Positions 16,515 to 25,385 of a DNA stretch of 36,568 bases are shown piece after piece. Each line of letters opens with the position of its first letter. Positions within the stretch are counted from its first letter, which is position 1. The notes beneath the pieces were generated by a model. The model made no database searches. It was given only the letters and a program-made list of their open reading frames with translations, and was not told the origin of the DNA. Location of the stretch: positions 4,317,341 to 4,353,908 of the forward strand of contig NZ_LT546237.1 of NCBI RefSeq assembly GCF_900078675.2, given 5' to 3'. Made by a program: the position numbers and the translations under genes. This DNA comes from Mycobacterium interjectum (GTDB lineage Bacteria > Actinomycetota > Actinomycetes > Mycobacteriales > Mycobacteriaceae).

Positions 16515-17104
16515 CCGCCCAGGCGAACGAAACCGCCATCGCACCAAGGCGTTTCGCCCTCCCCTCCCGGATTCTGCACTGGCTGATGGCGCCGATGGTC
16601 ATCGCGCAGCTGCTCATCGGCGTGATCATGATCGCCTCGTTGCGCTATTACCCGCTGCTGTTGGCCATCCATCGGCCGTTGGGGGTGTTGATCCTCGCGT
16701 TCGCCGTCGTGCGGCTGGCGAACCGGCTCACCCACCGGCTGCCACCTTTCCTGGCCACGATGAGCCGCGCCGAACGGCGCATCGCGTCCTGGTCGGAATA
16801 CCTCTTGTACGCGCTGTTGCTGCTGCAGCCCCTGATCGGGTGGGCCATGCTCTCGGCGGCGCGATTCCCGATCACCCTGGCGGGGCCGCTTCAGCTCCCG
16901 GGCATCGCGCCGCACAACCTCGACCTGTACGCGGTGCTCCGCCAGGCCCACAACGTGGGGGCGTTCCTGCTATTCCTGACGTTCACCGCCCACGTCTGCG
17001 CGGTGCTGTTCCACACGCTGGTGCTGGGGGACGGGCTGCTGGACCGCATGGCGGTCTGGCCCAGCAAGCGGGCCGCACGGCGGGAGGACGAGGCCGCGGT
17101 GTGA
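16511..17104 (+). CDS. Cytochrome b561-family membrane protein
   Basis: A 197-residue membrane protein with four helices. Histidines placed for two b-type hemes are RILHWLM, LAIHRPLGV, RQAHNVGAF and LFHTLVLGDGLLDRM. The last motif is characteristic of bacterial cytochrome b561. These proteins pass electrons from the quinol pool across the membrane. The start codon overlaps the stop of the peroxidase gene, so the two are translationally coupled. The sensible model is that b561 delivers quinol electrons to the exported peroxidase for peroxide reduction at the cell envelope (inference; the pairing is also known in proteobacteria). Confidence 0.9.
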   Translation: MTAQANETAIAPRRFALPSRILHWLMAPMVIAQLLIGVIMIASLRYYPLLLAIHRPLGVLILAFAVVRLANRLTHRLPPFLATMSRAERRIASWSEYLLYALLLLQPLIGWAMLSAARFPITLAGPLQLPGIAPHNLDLYAVLRQAHNVGAFLLFLTFTAHVCAVLFHTLVLGDGLLDRMAVWPSKRAARREDEAAV

Positions 17105-17122
17105 CCGCCGTGTCGTGCGAAT

Positions 17123-17791
17123 ATGACCGACGTGACGTACGAGAAGGACCTCACCGGCCTGGTTGTGATCGATCCGTACAACGACTTCATCTCCGAGGGC
17201 GGAAAGGTGTGGGATCGCCTCAAGGGCGTCGCCGAAGCCAACGGGTGCGTTCCGCACATGCGTCAAGTCCTCGACGCCGCACGAGCCGCGGGCATCCGCG
17301 TTTGCTACGCGCTGCACCACCGTTACCGGCCCGGCGACTACGAGACTTGGAAGTACATCGCGCCGATTCAGAAAGCCGCGTGGTCGCGCAGGACGTTCGA
17401 ATACGGAACCTGGGGCGGTGAACTCCGCCCCGGGTTCGAGCCTCAACCGGGTGACCTCGTCGCCCAAGAGCACTGGTGTTCCAGCGGTTTCGCCAACACC
17501 GACTTGGACCTGCTACTCAAGAAGCGCGGCATCCATCGGCTCGTGATGATGGGGCTCATCGCGCACACCTGCCTCGAGGCGACCGTTCGGTACGGCGCCG
17601 AGCTCGGCTATGACGTCACGGTGGTCAAGGACGCGACCGCCAGCTATTCGGACAGGGAAATGCACGCCGCTCTCGAGGTCAATATGCCGAATTACGCCAG
17701 CGCCATCCTCACCGCGGACGAGGTCATCGACGCGCTGAAGCCGCGTTGCAGTGACCACGGCCCGCACACCCCATCCTGCGGGACCGACTGA
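17123..17791 (+). CDS. Isochorismatase-family cysteine hydrolase
   Basis: A 222-residue alpha/beta cysteine hydrolase. The catalytic Asp17 is in LVVIDPYNDF and the nucleophile Cys150 in LIAHTCLEATVRYGAELGYD. The segment VAQEHWCSSGFANTDLD corresponds to the usual AKEHW..SGFANTDLD; the expected catalytic Lys is replaced by Gln115. The fold and length are otherwise normal. The family cleaves amides or vinyl ethers such as isochorismate, nicotinamide or ureidoacrylate, and the substrate cannot be told here. It starts 18 bp after the b561 gene and may be co-transcribed with it. Confidence 0.85.
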   Translation: MTDVTYEKDLTGLVVIDPYNDFISEGGKVWDRLKGVAEANGCVPHMRQVLDAARAAGIRVCYALHHRYRPGDYETWKYIAPIQKAAWSRRTFEYGTWGGELRPGFEPQPGDLVAQEHWCSSGFANTDLDLLLKKRGIHRLVMMGLIAHTCLEATVRYGAELGYDVTVVKDATASYSDREMHAALEVNMPNYASAILTADEVIDALKPRCSDHGPHTPSCGTD

Positions 17792-17867
17792 CGACCTGGC
17801 TGCTCGCGCCCCGATGGGACGAATATGATCGGCACCCGACAGTGCCACGAGGGAGTGGGGAAGTTCC

Positions 17868-18761
17868 ATGCCGAACCAGCAGCAAGCCGACCGGATGACA
17901 TCGGGCAAGGGATTCATCGCAGCGCTCGACCAGAGCGGGGGCTCGACGCCCAAAGCGCTGCGCCTGTATGGCATCAAGGAGGACGCGTACTCCTCCGAGG
18001 AGGAGATGTTCGACCTGATCCACGAGATGCGCTCGCGGATCATCACCTCCCCGGCGTTCAACGGCGACCGGGTGCTGGCGGCGATCCTGTTCGAGCAGAC
18101 CATGGACCGCGACATCGAGGGCAAGCCGTCGACCACCTACCTCTGGGAGACCAAGGGCGTGGTGCCCATCCTCAAAATCGACAAGGGCCTGGCGGAGGCG
18201 TCCGACGATGTGCAGCTGATGAAGCCGATGCCGGGACTGGACGACCTGTTGGAGCGGGCCGTGAGCAAGGGCATCTTCGGCACCAAGGAGCGGTCGGTGA
18301 TCGGCGGCGCCAACGCGGCGGGCATCGCCGCGATTGTCGCCCAGCAGTTCGAGGTCGGCCATCAGGTGCTGTCGCACGGCCTGGTGCCCATCCTCGAGCC
18401 CGAGGTCACCATCTCGATACCGGACAAGGCCGAGGCCGAGGGCATCCTTCGCGACGAGATCACCAAGCAGCTGGAGACCGTGCCCGACGGGGAGCGCGTG
18501 ATGATCAAGCTGAGCCTGCCCACCGAGGTCAACTTCTACCGTCCCCTGATCGAACACCCGAAGGTGATGCGGGTGGTCGCCCTGTCCGGCGGCTACTCCC
18601 GCGACGAGGCCAACGAGCTGCTGGCCAAGAACACGGGGCTGATCGCCAGCTTCAGCCGCGCGCTCACCGAGGGCCTCTCGGTCGACCAGTCCGACGAGCA
18701 GTTCAACGCCACGCTGGACAAGTCGATCCAGTCGATCTATGAGGCTTCGGTCGCCGGCTGA
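17868..18761 (+). CDS. fda: Class I fructose-1,6-bisphosphate aldolase
   Basis: A 297-residue Schiff-base aldolase, which splits fructose-1,6-bisphosphate to DHAP and glyceraldehyde-3-phosphate without metal. The family start FIAALDQSGGSTPKALRLYG is diagnostic. LVPILEPEV and VMIKLSLPTEVNFY follow, where Lys214 is the likely Schiff-base residue. Length matches the short bacterial class I enzymes (about 296 residues). Mycobacteria usually also carry a class II enzyme, so this would be the second form. It is preceded by GGGAGTGGGGAAG about 7 nt before the ATG. Confidence 0.93.
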   Translation: MPNQQQADRMTSGKGFIAALDQSGGSTPKALRLYGIKEDAYSSEEEMFDLIHEMRSRIITSPAFNGDRVLAAILFEQTMDRDIEGKPSTTYLWETKGVVPILKIDKGLAEASDDVQLMKPMPGLDDLLERAVSKGIFGTKERSVIGGANAAGIAAIVAQQFEVGHQVLSHGLVPILEPEVTISIPDKAEAEGILRDEITKQLETVPDGERVMIKLSLPTEVNFYRPLIEHPKVMRVVALSGGYSRDEANELLAKNTGLIASFSRALTEGLSVDQSDEQFNATLDKSIQSIYEASVAG

Positions 18762-19158
18762 TCCCGCACGGGCCGATCACCTGAAGTGCGCATTGGCGAT
18801 CTCCCCGGCGATCCCCACGGCGCGATCGACCACTTGAGAGACCGAGCCCGGACGAAGTCACGCCGGCCAACACCTTCGACGATGGTGCCACGCGCCCTCC
18901 GTGCAATCGCCTCGTCCATTGACGGCACCGGGGTTTTCGATTCGGCCCACGGCATGCAACGGGATCCTTGCATCCCGCGCCTACCCGGACCCAATGCCAA
19001 TCGGTGAAGGGCCCCATCGGCGTTAATGATGGCTCATCGCAACGACTTTGAAGCCCGAGCTGTTGTCCGATGCCAATCCCGATCCTTGTTTCGGACGCGT
19101 TAAGCGTCGGCTACGCGCATCGAAATGCACTCCACCACGGCGTTTCCAGTCGATCGCG
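18762..19158. other. 397-bp stretch without a supported gene
   Basis: It lies between the ends of the convergent aldolase and DUF190 genes. Short frames occur on both strands but show no protein-like composition or ribosome binding sites. Two small inverted repeats are visible: ATGCAA / TTGCAT with an 8-nt spacer (about 18954-18973), and GACGC-GTTAA-GCGTC (19094-19108). Either could help terminate a transcript; neither has a U-tract. Confidence 0.5.
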
Positions 19159-20238
19159 CTAATAGCGATGGTTGGCCATGGGGGGTCTGCCCTGGCCGTT
19201 ATCGCCTTCGTCCGACACCAAGGCGGGCACCATCTCGCTCGTGACCAGTCCCTCGTCCTGAGTGAGTTCGTCGATCACGTCGAAGCATTCGGCGATGTTG
19301 TCCGGGGTGTCGACGATGACGGTGACGACGGGGACGTCTCGGCTGAGAGTAAGAAGCTTGTCACCGTGCGGTTGGTGGTCGCCGTGGAAGCCCCAGATGC
19401 CGCGTATAACGGTCGCGCCGTCGGGCACCTTCCGTTTTCGAAGCTGCTGGAGCAGGCCGCGATGAATCGGCGCACGGTTGTGATGCGCGGACTCCGAGGT
19501 GTAGATCATCAACTTCTGCCACATCGGTAGGCCGTGTTCGTCGAATCCCGGCAGGGCGTGCGGCCGTTCCAGGAGTTCCCCATCGCGCTTGCACACGCGC
19601 ACCCGTTCGACCGTGATCATCGGTCGCCGCAGCAGCCCGCCGAGTTCGGGCAGTACCCGGGCGATCCGCTCGCCGGACCCGACGGCAACGACCATCATGG
19701 GGACGTCGGGGTTGCGGCCAAAAAAGCGCGCTCGTTGCCTTTGCGCGTGAGCGGTACCGTCGACGCCGAGGAATACCGACGCGCCGGCAAGTTGTCGCCG
19801 ATACATCAGGTCGCAAATGGCGACGTAGGCCGGCACCCCGTAAACGCGCTCCTTGCGTCCTACGTAAACGGTCAGCTTGACGGCCTCGTTCACGTTATCG
19901 GGAAGCTCCAGCGGCCCGATGCCGTCGCGCAGCAGACGCGCGCGCTCGAGGGTGAGCAGCCCTCGCTGTTTGACGGCAAGCACCGGGTCGAGTACGGCCT
20001 CGATGGCCTCCCTGGTGTCCACGGCCACGACCACCACGGGGGGGTCCTCCGACAGCGTCAACGACTCGTCGGTCCGGAAGTGGCGCCCCGTTCCGAAGCC
20101 GCCGATGCCGCGCAGCACGATGCTGCTCGCGATGCGGTGTTGTTCAAACAGGCCGAGCAGCACGTCGGAGACGATGCCGTCGCGGGTGCGTCGCCGCTCG
20201 GCCAAATAGACGCTGAGCTTCAGGCAATCTTCGTCCAC
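19159..20238 (-). CDS. Triple DUF190-domain protein (Rv3071-like)
   Basis: A 359-residue soluble protein made of three tandem DUF190 units. Unit 1 is about residues 6-107, from KLSVYLAERRRTRDGIVSDV to GLLTLERARLL. Unit 2 is about 120-220, starting KLTVYVGRKERVYGVPAYVA and ending MITVERVRV. Unit 3 is about 241-345, starting KLMIYTSESAHHNRAPIHRG and ending EGLVTSEMVPAL. DUF190 has a PII-like ferredoxin fold. In M. tuberculosis a similar protein (Rv3071) lies beside the CrcB fluoride channel genes, but no crcB is visible here. Binding of a small anion or nucleotide is possible; function is unknown. GTG start with GAGGGG just upstream. Confidence 0.85.
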   Translation of the reverse strand: MDEDCLKLSVYLAERRRTRDGIVSDVLLGLFEQHRIASSIVLRGIGGFGTGRHFRTDESLTLSEDPPVVVVAVDTREAIEAVLDPVLAVKQRGLLTLERARLLRDGIGPLELPDNVNEAVKLTVYVGRKERVYGVPAYVAICDLMYRRQLAGASVFLGVDGTAHAQRQRARFFGRNPDVPMMVVAVGSGERIARVLPELGGLLRRPMITVERVRVCKRDGELLERPHALPGFDEHGLPMWQKLMIYTSESAHHNRAPIHRGLLQQLRKRKVPDGATVIRGIWGFHGDHQPHGDKLLTLSRDVPVVTVIVDTPDNIAECFDVIDELTQDEGLVTSEMVPALVSDEGDNGQGRPPMANHRY

Positions 20239-20543
20239 GGCCGCCCCTCAAGCGTCGGCGGCGTAACCCGCCTTTGCTGAAGATTTCTGTCACGTTGCGA
20301 AAAGCTTACCCGCAACCAAAGACCGGCGAGCCCGGCGCCCTTCGTGGCTGACGGGCGGCGCGGCAGCGGCCGTCGGAGTCGATTCCCTCGGCGCCATGGC
20401 GCCGCCGCGGATTGGGGACCAATTCCTCTCCCCGCGGCGCAGCGACCACGACTAAGTTGGTGTCTGCCTTGATGATTCGCATCGAGGACCGTTACATAGA
20501 CGTTAACGCCAAATGGCCGTAAGGCTTCGAACGAGGAGTCGCC
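20239..20543. other. Divergent intergenic region, DUF190 / pyruvate-kinase-like
   Basis: 305 bp holding promoters for both directions. Visible structure includes a perfect 14-nt palindrome GGCGCCATGGCGCC near 20390. There is also an 8-bp stem, CGCCGCGG (20403-20410) with CCGCGGCG (20432-20439). The loop of that stem contains TTGGGGACCAA, which resembles half of a DosR box but lacks the second half. I found no fluoride-riboswitch-like fold. GAGGAG precedes the downstream GTG start. Confidence 0.45.
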
Positions 20544-22484
20544 GTGCCCAGTGAGCGCATGCCCGACGGATTGCGCGGCGCCCCGCCCGGCCCACGGCCG
20601 TCGCTCGAGACCGACAGCGCGCGGCCATTGGTTGGCTTGCTCGGGCGGGTAAGCGGCCTGCTGACCCGATTGTCGGATGCCGAGCTCGCGTGGGCGGAGT
20701 GGCTATCCGCCGTCGCGCCCGAGCATCGGACAAGCGCGCGAAACCTGGTGCACTACTGGGCGATTCGGCAACTCGATTTGAGGGAGCTCCAGACCGGCCT
20801 CGCGGCGTTCGGGCTTTCGTCGTTGGGCCGCAGCGAAGCACACGTGCAGGCGACGCTTTTGGCCGTTCGCTCGGCGATCGCCGCCATCGTGGACGGAACC
20901 TGGCAGCCACCCCCACCCTCGGCCGTGCCCATCGAACAGGGGCCAGAGATTCTGCGCCGTCACACGCTGGAGCTGCTGGGCCCGCAACTACCGCATCGTT
21001 TGACCCGCATCATGGTCACGCTGCCGTCGTCGGCCGCGACCGATGCCGACCTGGTCCGCGGCTTGGTGCGCCGCGGCATGAACATCGCGCGGATCAACTG
21101 CGCGCACGACGACCCACGGGCATGGCGTGCGATGGCGCACCACGTTCGCGACGCGGCGGCACGCGCCGGTGGAACATGCCTGGTGGCAATGGATCTGGCC
21201 GGGCCAAAGCTGCGGACCGGGCCGCTGGAACCGGGACCCCGCGTCGTCAAACTCAGTCCGCAACGAAACACCCTCGGTCAGGTCGTCAGCCCGGCGCGCG
21301 CATGGCTGACGTCCACCGAGGACCCGATGCCTCCGCCGGAGGCCGGCATGGCGGTGGTTACGGTGCCGCGGCCATGGCTGACCAGCCGCGCGAGCGGGGA
21401 TGTACTGGTTTTGCGGGACGCCCGCGGATCCAGGCGCCGCCTGGTGCTCAATGCGGTCGACGAGCCTGCCTGGGGCGGCTTCGTGATGACCGCGCCCAAG
21501 ACGACCTACCTGCAAACAGGAACGGCGCTGCGCGCCGACGGCGGCGGGGAGCCGACCGAAGTCGGCCCGCTCCCGGAGACGGAACAGAGCTTGATGTTGC
21601 GCGCCGGGGACCTCTTGCAGCTGACCCGCGACTGTTCCCCGGCCCCGGTCGACGGTCGTCCAACCATTCCGCGGATCGGTTGTACCCTGCCCGAGGCATT
21701 CGATCACGCCCAGCCGGGCGATGCGGTCCACTTCGACGACGGCAGGATCGGCGGGCGGGTGCTAACGGTCGACCGCGACGTCCTCACCGTGCGCATCGAT
21801 CACCCGGAGCAAGGCGAAGCCCGCCTGAAGGCGGGCAAGGGCGTCAACATGCCCGACACCGATTTGCCGATCTCGGCGGTCACCGACCGAGACGTCGCCG
21901 ACCTCTCCGCCGTGGTCGAACTGGCGGATCTGGTCGATATGTCATTCGTCCGCACCCCGGGCGATGTCGAGCGGCTGCTGGTTGAGCTCGACCGGCTCGG
22001 TGGTGACCACCTGGGCGTCGTGCTCAAGATCGAAACACGACGCGCCTTCGAACACCTGCCACAGCTGCTGCTGACCGCGATGCGCCGGCCGCGGGTCGGG
22101 GTGATGATCGCCCGGGGCGATCTTGCCGTCGAGTGCGGCTACGAGCGGATGGCCGAGCTACAGGAGGAAATTCTGTGGCTCTGCGAGGCCGCCCACCTGC
22201 CGGTGATCTGGGCGACGCAGGTGCTGGAGCAACTCGCGAAGACCGGACTCCCGTCGCGTGCCGAGATCAGCGACGCGGCGATGAGCGAGCGGGCCGAGTG
22301 CGTGATGCTGAACAAGGGCCCCTACCTCGACGAGGCGGTAACCGTGCTCGACAACATCATGCGGCGCATGGCGGAGCACTACTACAAGAAGAACGCGTTG
22401 TTGCGTCCGCTGCGCTCATGGTCGGCTGCGCGGCCCGAGGGCGTCGACGATGATCCGGGTGGTGCGTTCCGCCCGGCGTCGTGA
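20544..22484 (+). CDS. Pyruvate-kinase-like protein with N-terminal extension and enlarged B domain
   Basis: A 646-residue protein built on the pyruvate kinase barrel. PK motifs visible are [11 protein letters not shown] (about 178), [11 protein letters not shown] (about 216), [19 protein letters not shown] (432-450), [12 protein letters not shown] with Lys495 and Glu497, [12 protein letters not shown] (521-532) and [20 protein letters not shown]. Differences from a normal PK are an extra helical N-terminal region (about 25-145), a B domain enlarged to about 180 residues, MLNKGPY in place of MLSGETA, and no C-terminal regulatory domain. It may be a true kinase with altered control or act on another phospho-enol substrate (inference). 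GTG start with GAGGAG 7 nt upstream. Its end overlaps the convergent tetR gene by 69 bp. Confidence 0.85.
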   Translation: MPSERMPDGLRGAPPGPRPSLETDSARPLVGLLGRVSGLLTRLSDAELAWAEWLSAVAPEHRTSARNLVHYWAIRQLDLRELQTGLAAFGLSSLGRSEAHVQATLLAVRSAIAAIVDGTWQPPPPSAVPIEQGPEILRRHTLELLGPQLPHRLTRIMVTLPSSAATDADLVRGLVRRGMNIARINCAHDDPRAWRAMAHHVRDAAARAGGTCLVAMDLAGPKLRTGPLEPGPRVVKLSPQRNTLGQVVSPARAWLTSTEDPMPPPEAGMAVVTVPRPWLTSRASGDVLVLRDARGSRRRLVLNAVDEPAWGGFVMTAPKTTYLQTGTALRADGGGEPTEVGPLPETEQSLMLRAGDLLQLTRDCSPAPVDGRPTIPRIGCTLPEAFDHAQPGDAVHFDDGRIGGRVLTVDRDVLTVRIDHPEQGEARLKAGKGVNMPDTDLPISAVTDRDVADLSAVVELADLVDMSFVRTPGDVERLLVELDRLGGDHLGVVLKIETRRAFEHLPQLLLTAMRRPRVGVMIARGDLAVECGYERMAELQEEILWLCEAAHLPVIWATQVLEQLAKTGLPSRAEISDAAMSERAECVMLNKGPYLDEAVTVLDNIMRRMAEHYYKKNALLRPLRSWSAARPEGVDDDPGGAFRPAS

Positions 22485-23009
22485 ATATTGTTGCGGCTCA
22501 GACAGTATCGGATACACCACGCCGCCCACGATGGCGTCCGCCGCCGACTCCGCGGCCGCCGGATCGACCCCGTCGGCGACGAGCCGAGCCCGAACGCTGT
22601 CGTGCAGCGGCGCGCTGAACCCGGCGCGCAGCCTGGCGGCGGTGTCCTCGTGCTCCATGCCGGCGACGGTCAAGATCCGCAGCATCGCCATGCCCCGCGC
22701 CGTCGTCAGGCTCGCGACGAGCCTGCCCACCCACCGCACCAGGTCGGCGGACACGTCATCGGTGTGGTCGACCGACGCCAGGATCTTGTCGGCGTCCTCG
22801 AGCATGACGTCGGCGACGAGGGCGGGACGGCTGGGCCACCAGCGATAGATGGTCTGCTTTCCCACCCCGGCCCGGGCGGCGACCGCCTCGATGGTCAGCC
22901 CGTCGAACCCGCGCTCGAGCAGCAGCTCACGGGTGGCCGTGACGATTGCCGTACGCGACTTTTCGCTGCGGCGCCGCGGCGGGCTCACCCGGGTGAGATC
23001 GCTTGGCAT
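22416..23009 (-). CDS. TetR-family transcriptional regulator
   Basis: A 197-residue TetR repressor. The HTH region reads [20 protein letters not shown] then [15 protein letters not shown], a sub-type with the WWPS turn. The C-terminal domain is typical. It diverges from the double acyl-CoA dehydrogenase gene across 144 bp holding two inverted repeats, so it very probably represses the lipid-degradation operon to its right and itself. Its last 69 bp overlap, in antisense, the 3' end of the pyruvate-kinase-like gene. Confidence 0.9.
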   Translation of the reverse strand: MPSDLTRVSPPRRRSEKSRTAIVTATRELLLERGFDGLTIEAVAARAGVGKQTIYRWWPSRPALVADVMLEDADKILASVDHTDDVSADLVRWVGRLVASLTTARGMAMLRILTVAGMEHEDTAARLRAGFSAPLHDSVRARLVADGVDPAAAESAADAIVGGVVYPILSEPQQYSRRRAERTTRIIVDALGPRSRP

Positions 23010-23051
23010 GTGGAGATCCTCACTGCTGCATCAGCCCGCTTTACATATCCC

Positions 23052-23096
23052 GACTACCCCCGGTAGTCTGCCACAAGACGAGACGGTTCGTCTTGT
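23052..23096. promoter_or_regulatory. Two inverted repeats in the tetR / acyl-CoA dehydrogenase divergent promoter
   Basis: The first repeat is GACTACC (23052-23058) and GGTAGTC (23062-23068) with a 3-nt spacer. The second is ACAAGACGA (23073-23081) and TCGTCTTGT (23088-23096) with a 6-nt spacer. Inside the second lies an offset palindrome AGACG-GTT-CGTCT (23081-23093). Their position between divergent genes, one encoding TetR, marks them as operator candidates. Confidence 0.62.
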
Positions 23097-23153
23097 AAAG
23101 AAAGGGCAGCGGTCTTCGATGGCGTGTCGTCTCAGCCGCGTGGGCTCGCCACC

Positions 23154-25376
23154 ATGACGCTAGGACTGAGCCCCGAGCAGCAGGCCCTCAGCGACGCCGT
23201 CGTCCAGTTCGCCACCCGGCACGCCCCGATCGCCGAGACCCGTGACAGTTTCGACGCACTTGCGTCGGGACGACTCCCGGCATGGTGGGACGCCCTGGCC
23301 GCCAGTGGCTTTCACGCGGTGCACCTGCCGGAGCGCCTCGGTGGGCAAGGTGGACGGCTGATCGACGCGGCATGTGTACTCGAATCCGCGGGCAAGACGT
23401 TGCTGCCCGGCCCTTTGCTGCCCACCGTGACGGCGGGAGCCGTTGCGCTGCTGGCCGATCCGACGCCAACCGCCGAATCACTGCTGCGTGACCTCGCATC
23501 CGGGTCACCCGCGGCGGTCGTCCTTCCCGAGGGCGCCGACTTCCGTGCGCGGGCCGACGGCCAGGGATGGCTGCTCAGTGGCGAGTCGGAGGTCACCGCG
23601 GGCGTGTGTTCGGCGCGGGTGATCCTGGTGGCAGCCCGAACCGGGGACGGCGACCTCGTGTGGGTCTTGGTCGACACCGAAAAGCCGATGGCGGCAATCG
23701 AATCCGTACACGGAACCGACCTGGTCACCGATGTCGGCATCCTGCGGCTGCACGACTACCGGCCCGAGGCGCCGGCGCTGACCGGGATCGACGCCGACCG
23801 CGCGCAGTGCGTCGCCGTGGGACTGGTGGCCGGCATGACGGCCGGGATCGCGCAGTGGTGCGTCGAAGCCGTCACGGCGCACCTACGCACGCGGGAACAG
23901 TTCGGCAGGGTGATCGGGACCTTCCAGGCGCTGCAGCACAACGCGGCGATGCTCTTGGTCAACAGTGAGTTGGCGAGCGCGGCGGCCTGGGATGCGATGC
24001 GCGCCGCCGACGAGCCGCCCGACCAGCACCGTCTCGCGGCGGCCGGGGCTGCGGTGATCGCGGTCTCGCCGATCCCGGATCTGGTCCTCGATGTCCTGAC
24101 GATGCTCGGCGCCATCGGTTTCACCTGGGAACACGACGTGCATCTCTACTGGCGGCGGGCCATCAGCCTGGCCGGATCGATCGGTCCGGCCAATCGCTGG
24201 GCCCGGCGGCTGGGCGAACTGACCCGCACCCGGCAACGCGATATGTCGGTCAATCTGGGCGACGCCGAGTCGGACTTCCGCTCCTGGGTCTCCGAGACGC
24301 TGGATGCGGCAATGCAGTTGCGCAACGACACACCGGCTCCGCACGGCGATTACCCCGACCAGGCCTCCGGGCCGCAGCGCACGTTGATCGCCGGCGCCGG
24401 TCTGATGGCGCCGCACTGGCCGGCGCCGTGGGGCGTCGATGCGGGCCCGCTCAAACAGCTCATCATCGACGAGGAGTTCGCCAAACGGCCCGGGCTGGTT
24501 CGGCCGTCGCTCAACATCGCCGAGTGGATCCTTCCCTCGGTGCTGGCCGCCGCACCAAAAGAGTTGCAGGAAAGGTTGATTCCGCCGACCCAACGTGGCG
24601 ATATTCATTGGTGCCAGCTGTTCAGTGAGCCGGGTGCCGGCTCGGACCTCGCGTCGCTGGCCACCAGGGCGACCAAGGTCGACGGCGGCTGGCGGATTAA
24701 CGGCCACAAGATCTGGACGTCGTTGGCGCAGTATGCCGACCTGGGCGCGCTGCTGGCGCGCACCGATCCCGAAGCCAGCAAGCACCGCGGCATCGGTTAC
24801 TTCATCGTCGATATGAAATCCCCCGGCATCGAAATCCAGCCCATCAAGACGGCGACCGGTCAGGCGCACTTCAACGAGGTGTTTCTCAACGACGTCTTTG
24901 TCCCCGACGAGATGCTGCTGGGCGGTCCCACCGACGGCTGGAGCCTCGCGATCGCCACGATGGCCGAAGAGCGCTCGGCCATCAGTGGATACGTCAAGTT
25001 CGACAGGGCCGTCGCGCTACGCCGGCTGGCCGCACAGCCCGGGCCGGATCGTGAAGACGCGCTGCGCGAGCTCGGCGAACTCGACGCCTACACCAACGCC
25101 ATCCGGGCGCTCGGCGTGCGGGAAACCATCCGGCTGCTCGACGGCCAGGCGTCCGGCCCGGCGTCGAGCATCGCCAAGGTCGCGATGAACGTGTTGCTGC
25201 GCCGTACTTTCGAGGCCACGCTGCAGTTGACCGGCCAGGTGGCGATGGTCGATGACGCCGACGCCGCGGTCGTGGAACCCTACCTGCATCTCCCGGCCGA
25301 GCTGATCGGCGGCGGAACGAGGGAGATCCAGCTGAACATCATCGCGCAGATGATCCTCGGGCTGCCGCGGAAATAA
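23154..25376 (+). CDS. Double acyl-CoA dehydrogenase (two fused ACAD units)
   Basis: A 740-residue protein, about twice the usual acyl-CoA dehydrogenase length, like FadE6/FadE22/FadE34 of M. tuberculosis. Unit 1 (about 1-365) keeps LRTREQFGRVIGTFQALQHN, but its FAD/substrate loop is degenerate. Unit 2 (about 375-740) has the intact CQLFSEPGAGSDLASLATRA and NGHKIWTS, and ends GGGTREIQLNIIAQMILGLP. The active flavin site is probably mostly in unit 2. Substrates of such fusions are often large, such as sterol side-chain CoA thioesters. I chose the ATG at 23154; an in-frame GTG at 23124 would add ten residues lacking family character. Thiolase and DUF35 genes follow closely. Confidence 0.9.
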   Translation: MTLGLSPEQQALSDAVVQFATRHAPIAETRDSFDALASGRLPAWWDALAASGFHAVHLPERLGGQGGRLIDAACVLESAGKTLLPGPLLPTVTAGAVALLADPTPTAESLLRDLASGSPAAVVLPEGADFRARADGQGWLLSGESEVTAGVCSARVILVAARTGDGDLVWVLVDTEKPMAAIESVHGTDLVTDVGILRLHDYRPEAPALTGIDADRAQCVAVGLVAGMTAGIAQWCVEAVTAHLRTREQFGRVIGTFQALQHNAAMLLVNSELASAAAWDAMRAADEPPDQHRLAAAGAAVIAVSPIPDLVLDVLTMLGAIGFTWEHDVHLYWRRAISLAGSIGPANRWARRLGELTRTRQRDMSVNLGDAESDFRSWVSETLDAAMQLRNDTPAPHGDYPDQASGPQRTLIAGAGLMAPHWPAPWGVDAGPLKQLIIDEEFAKRPGLVRPSLNIAEWILPSVLAAAPKELQERLIPPTQRGDIHWCQLFSEPGAGSDLASLATRATKVDGGWRINGHKIWTSLAQYADLGALLARTDPEASKHRGIGYFIVDMKSPGIEIQPIKTATGQAHFNEVFLNDVFVPDEMLLGGPTDGWSLAIATMAEERSAISGYVKFDRAVALRRLAAQPGPDREDALRELGELDAYTNAIRALGVRETIRLLDGQASGPASSIAKVAMNVLLRRTFEATLQLTGQVAMVDDADAAVVEPYLHLPAELIGGGTREIQLNIIAQMILGLPRK

Positions 25377-25385
25377 GGACACAGC

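Noticed and set aside
18786..19007. Small open frame after the aldolase gene
   Set aside because: It has no ribosome binding site and no protein-like composition, and overlapping frames exist on the other strand.
20412..20431. Possible DosR (dormancy) box
   Set aside because: The left half TTGGGGAC fits well, but most of the right half does not match, and flanking genes are not known DosR targets.
20239..20543. Fluoride riboswitch expected near a DUF190 gene
   Set aside because: I looked for the conserved pseudoknot pattern and found nothing resembling it; no crcB gene is present either.
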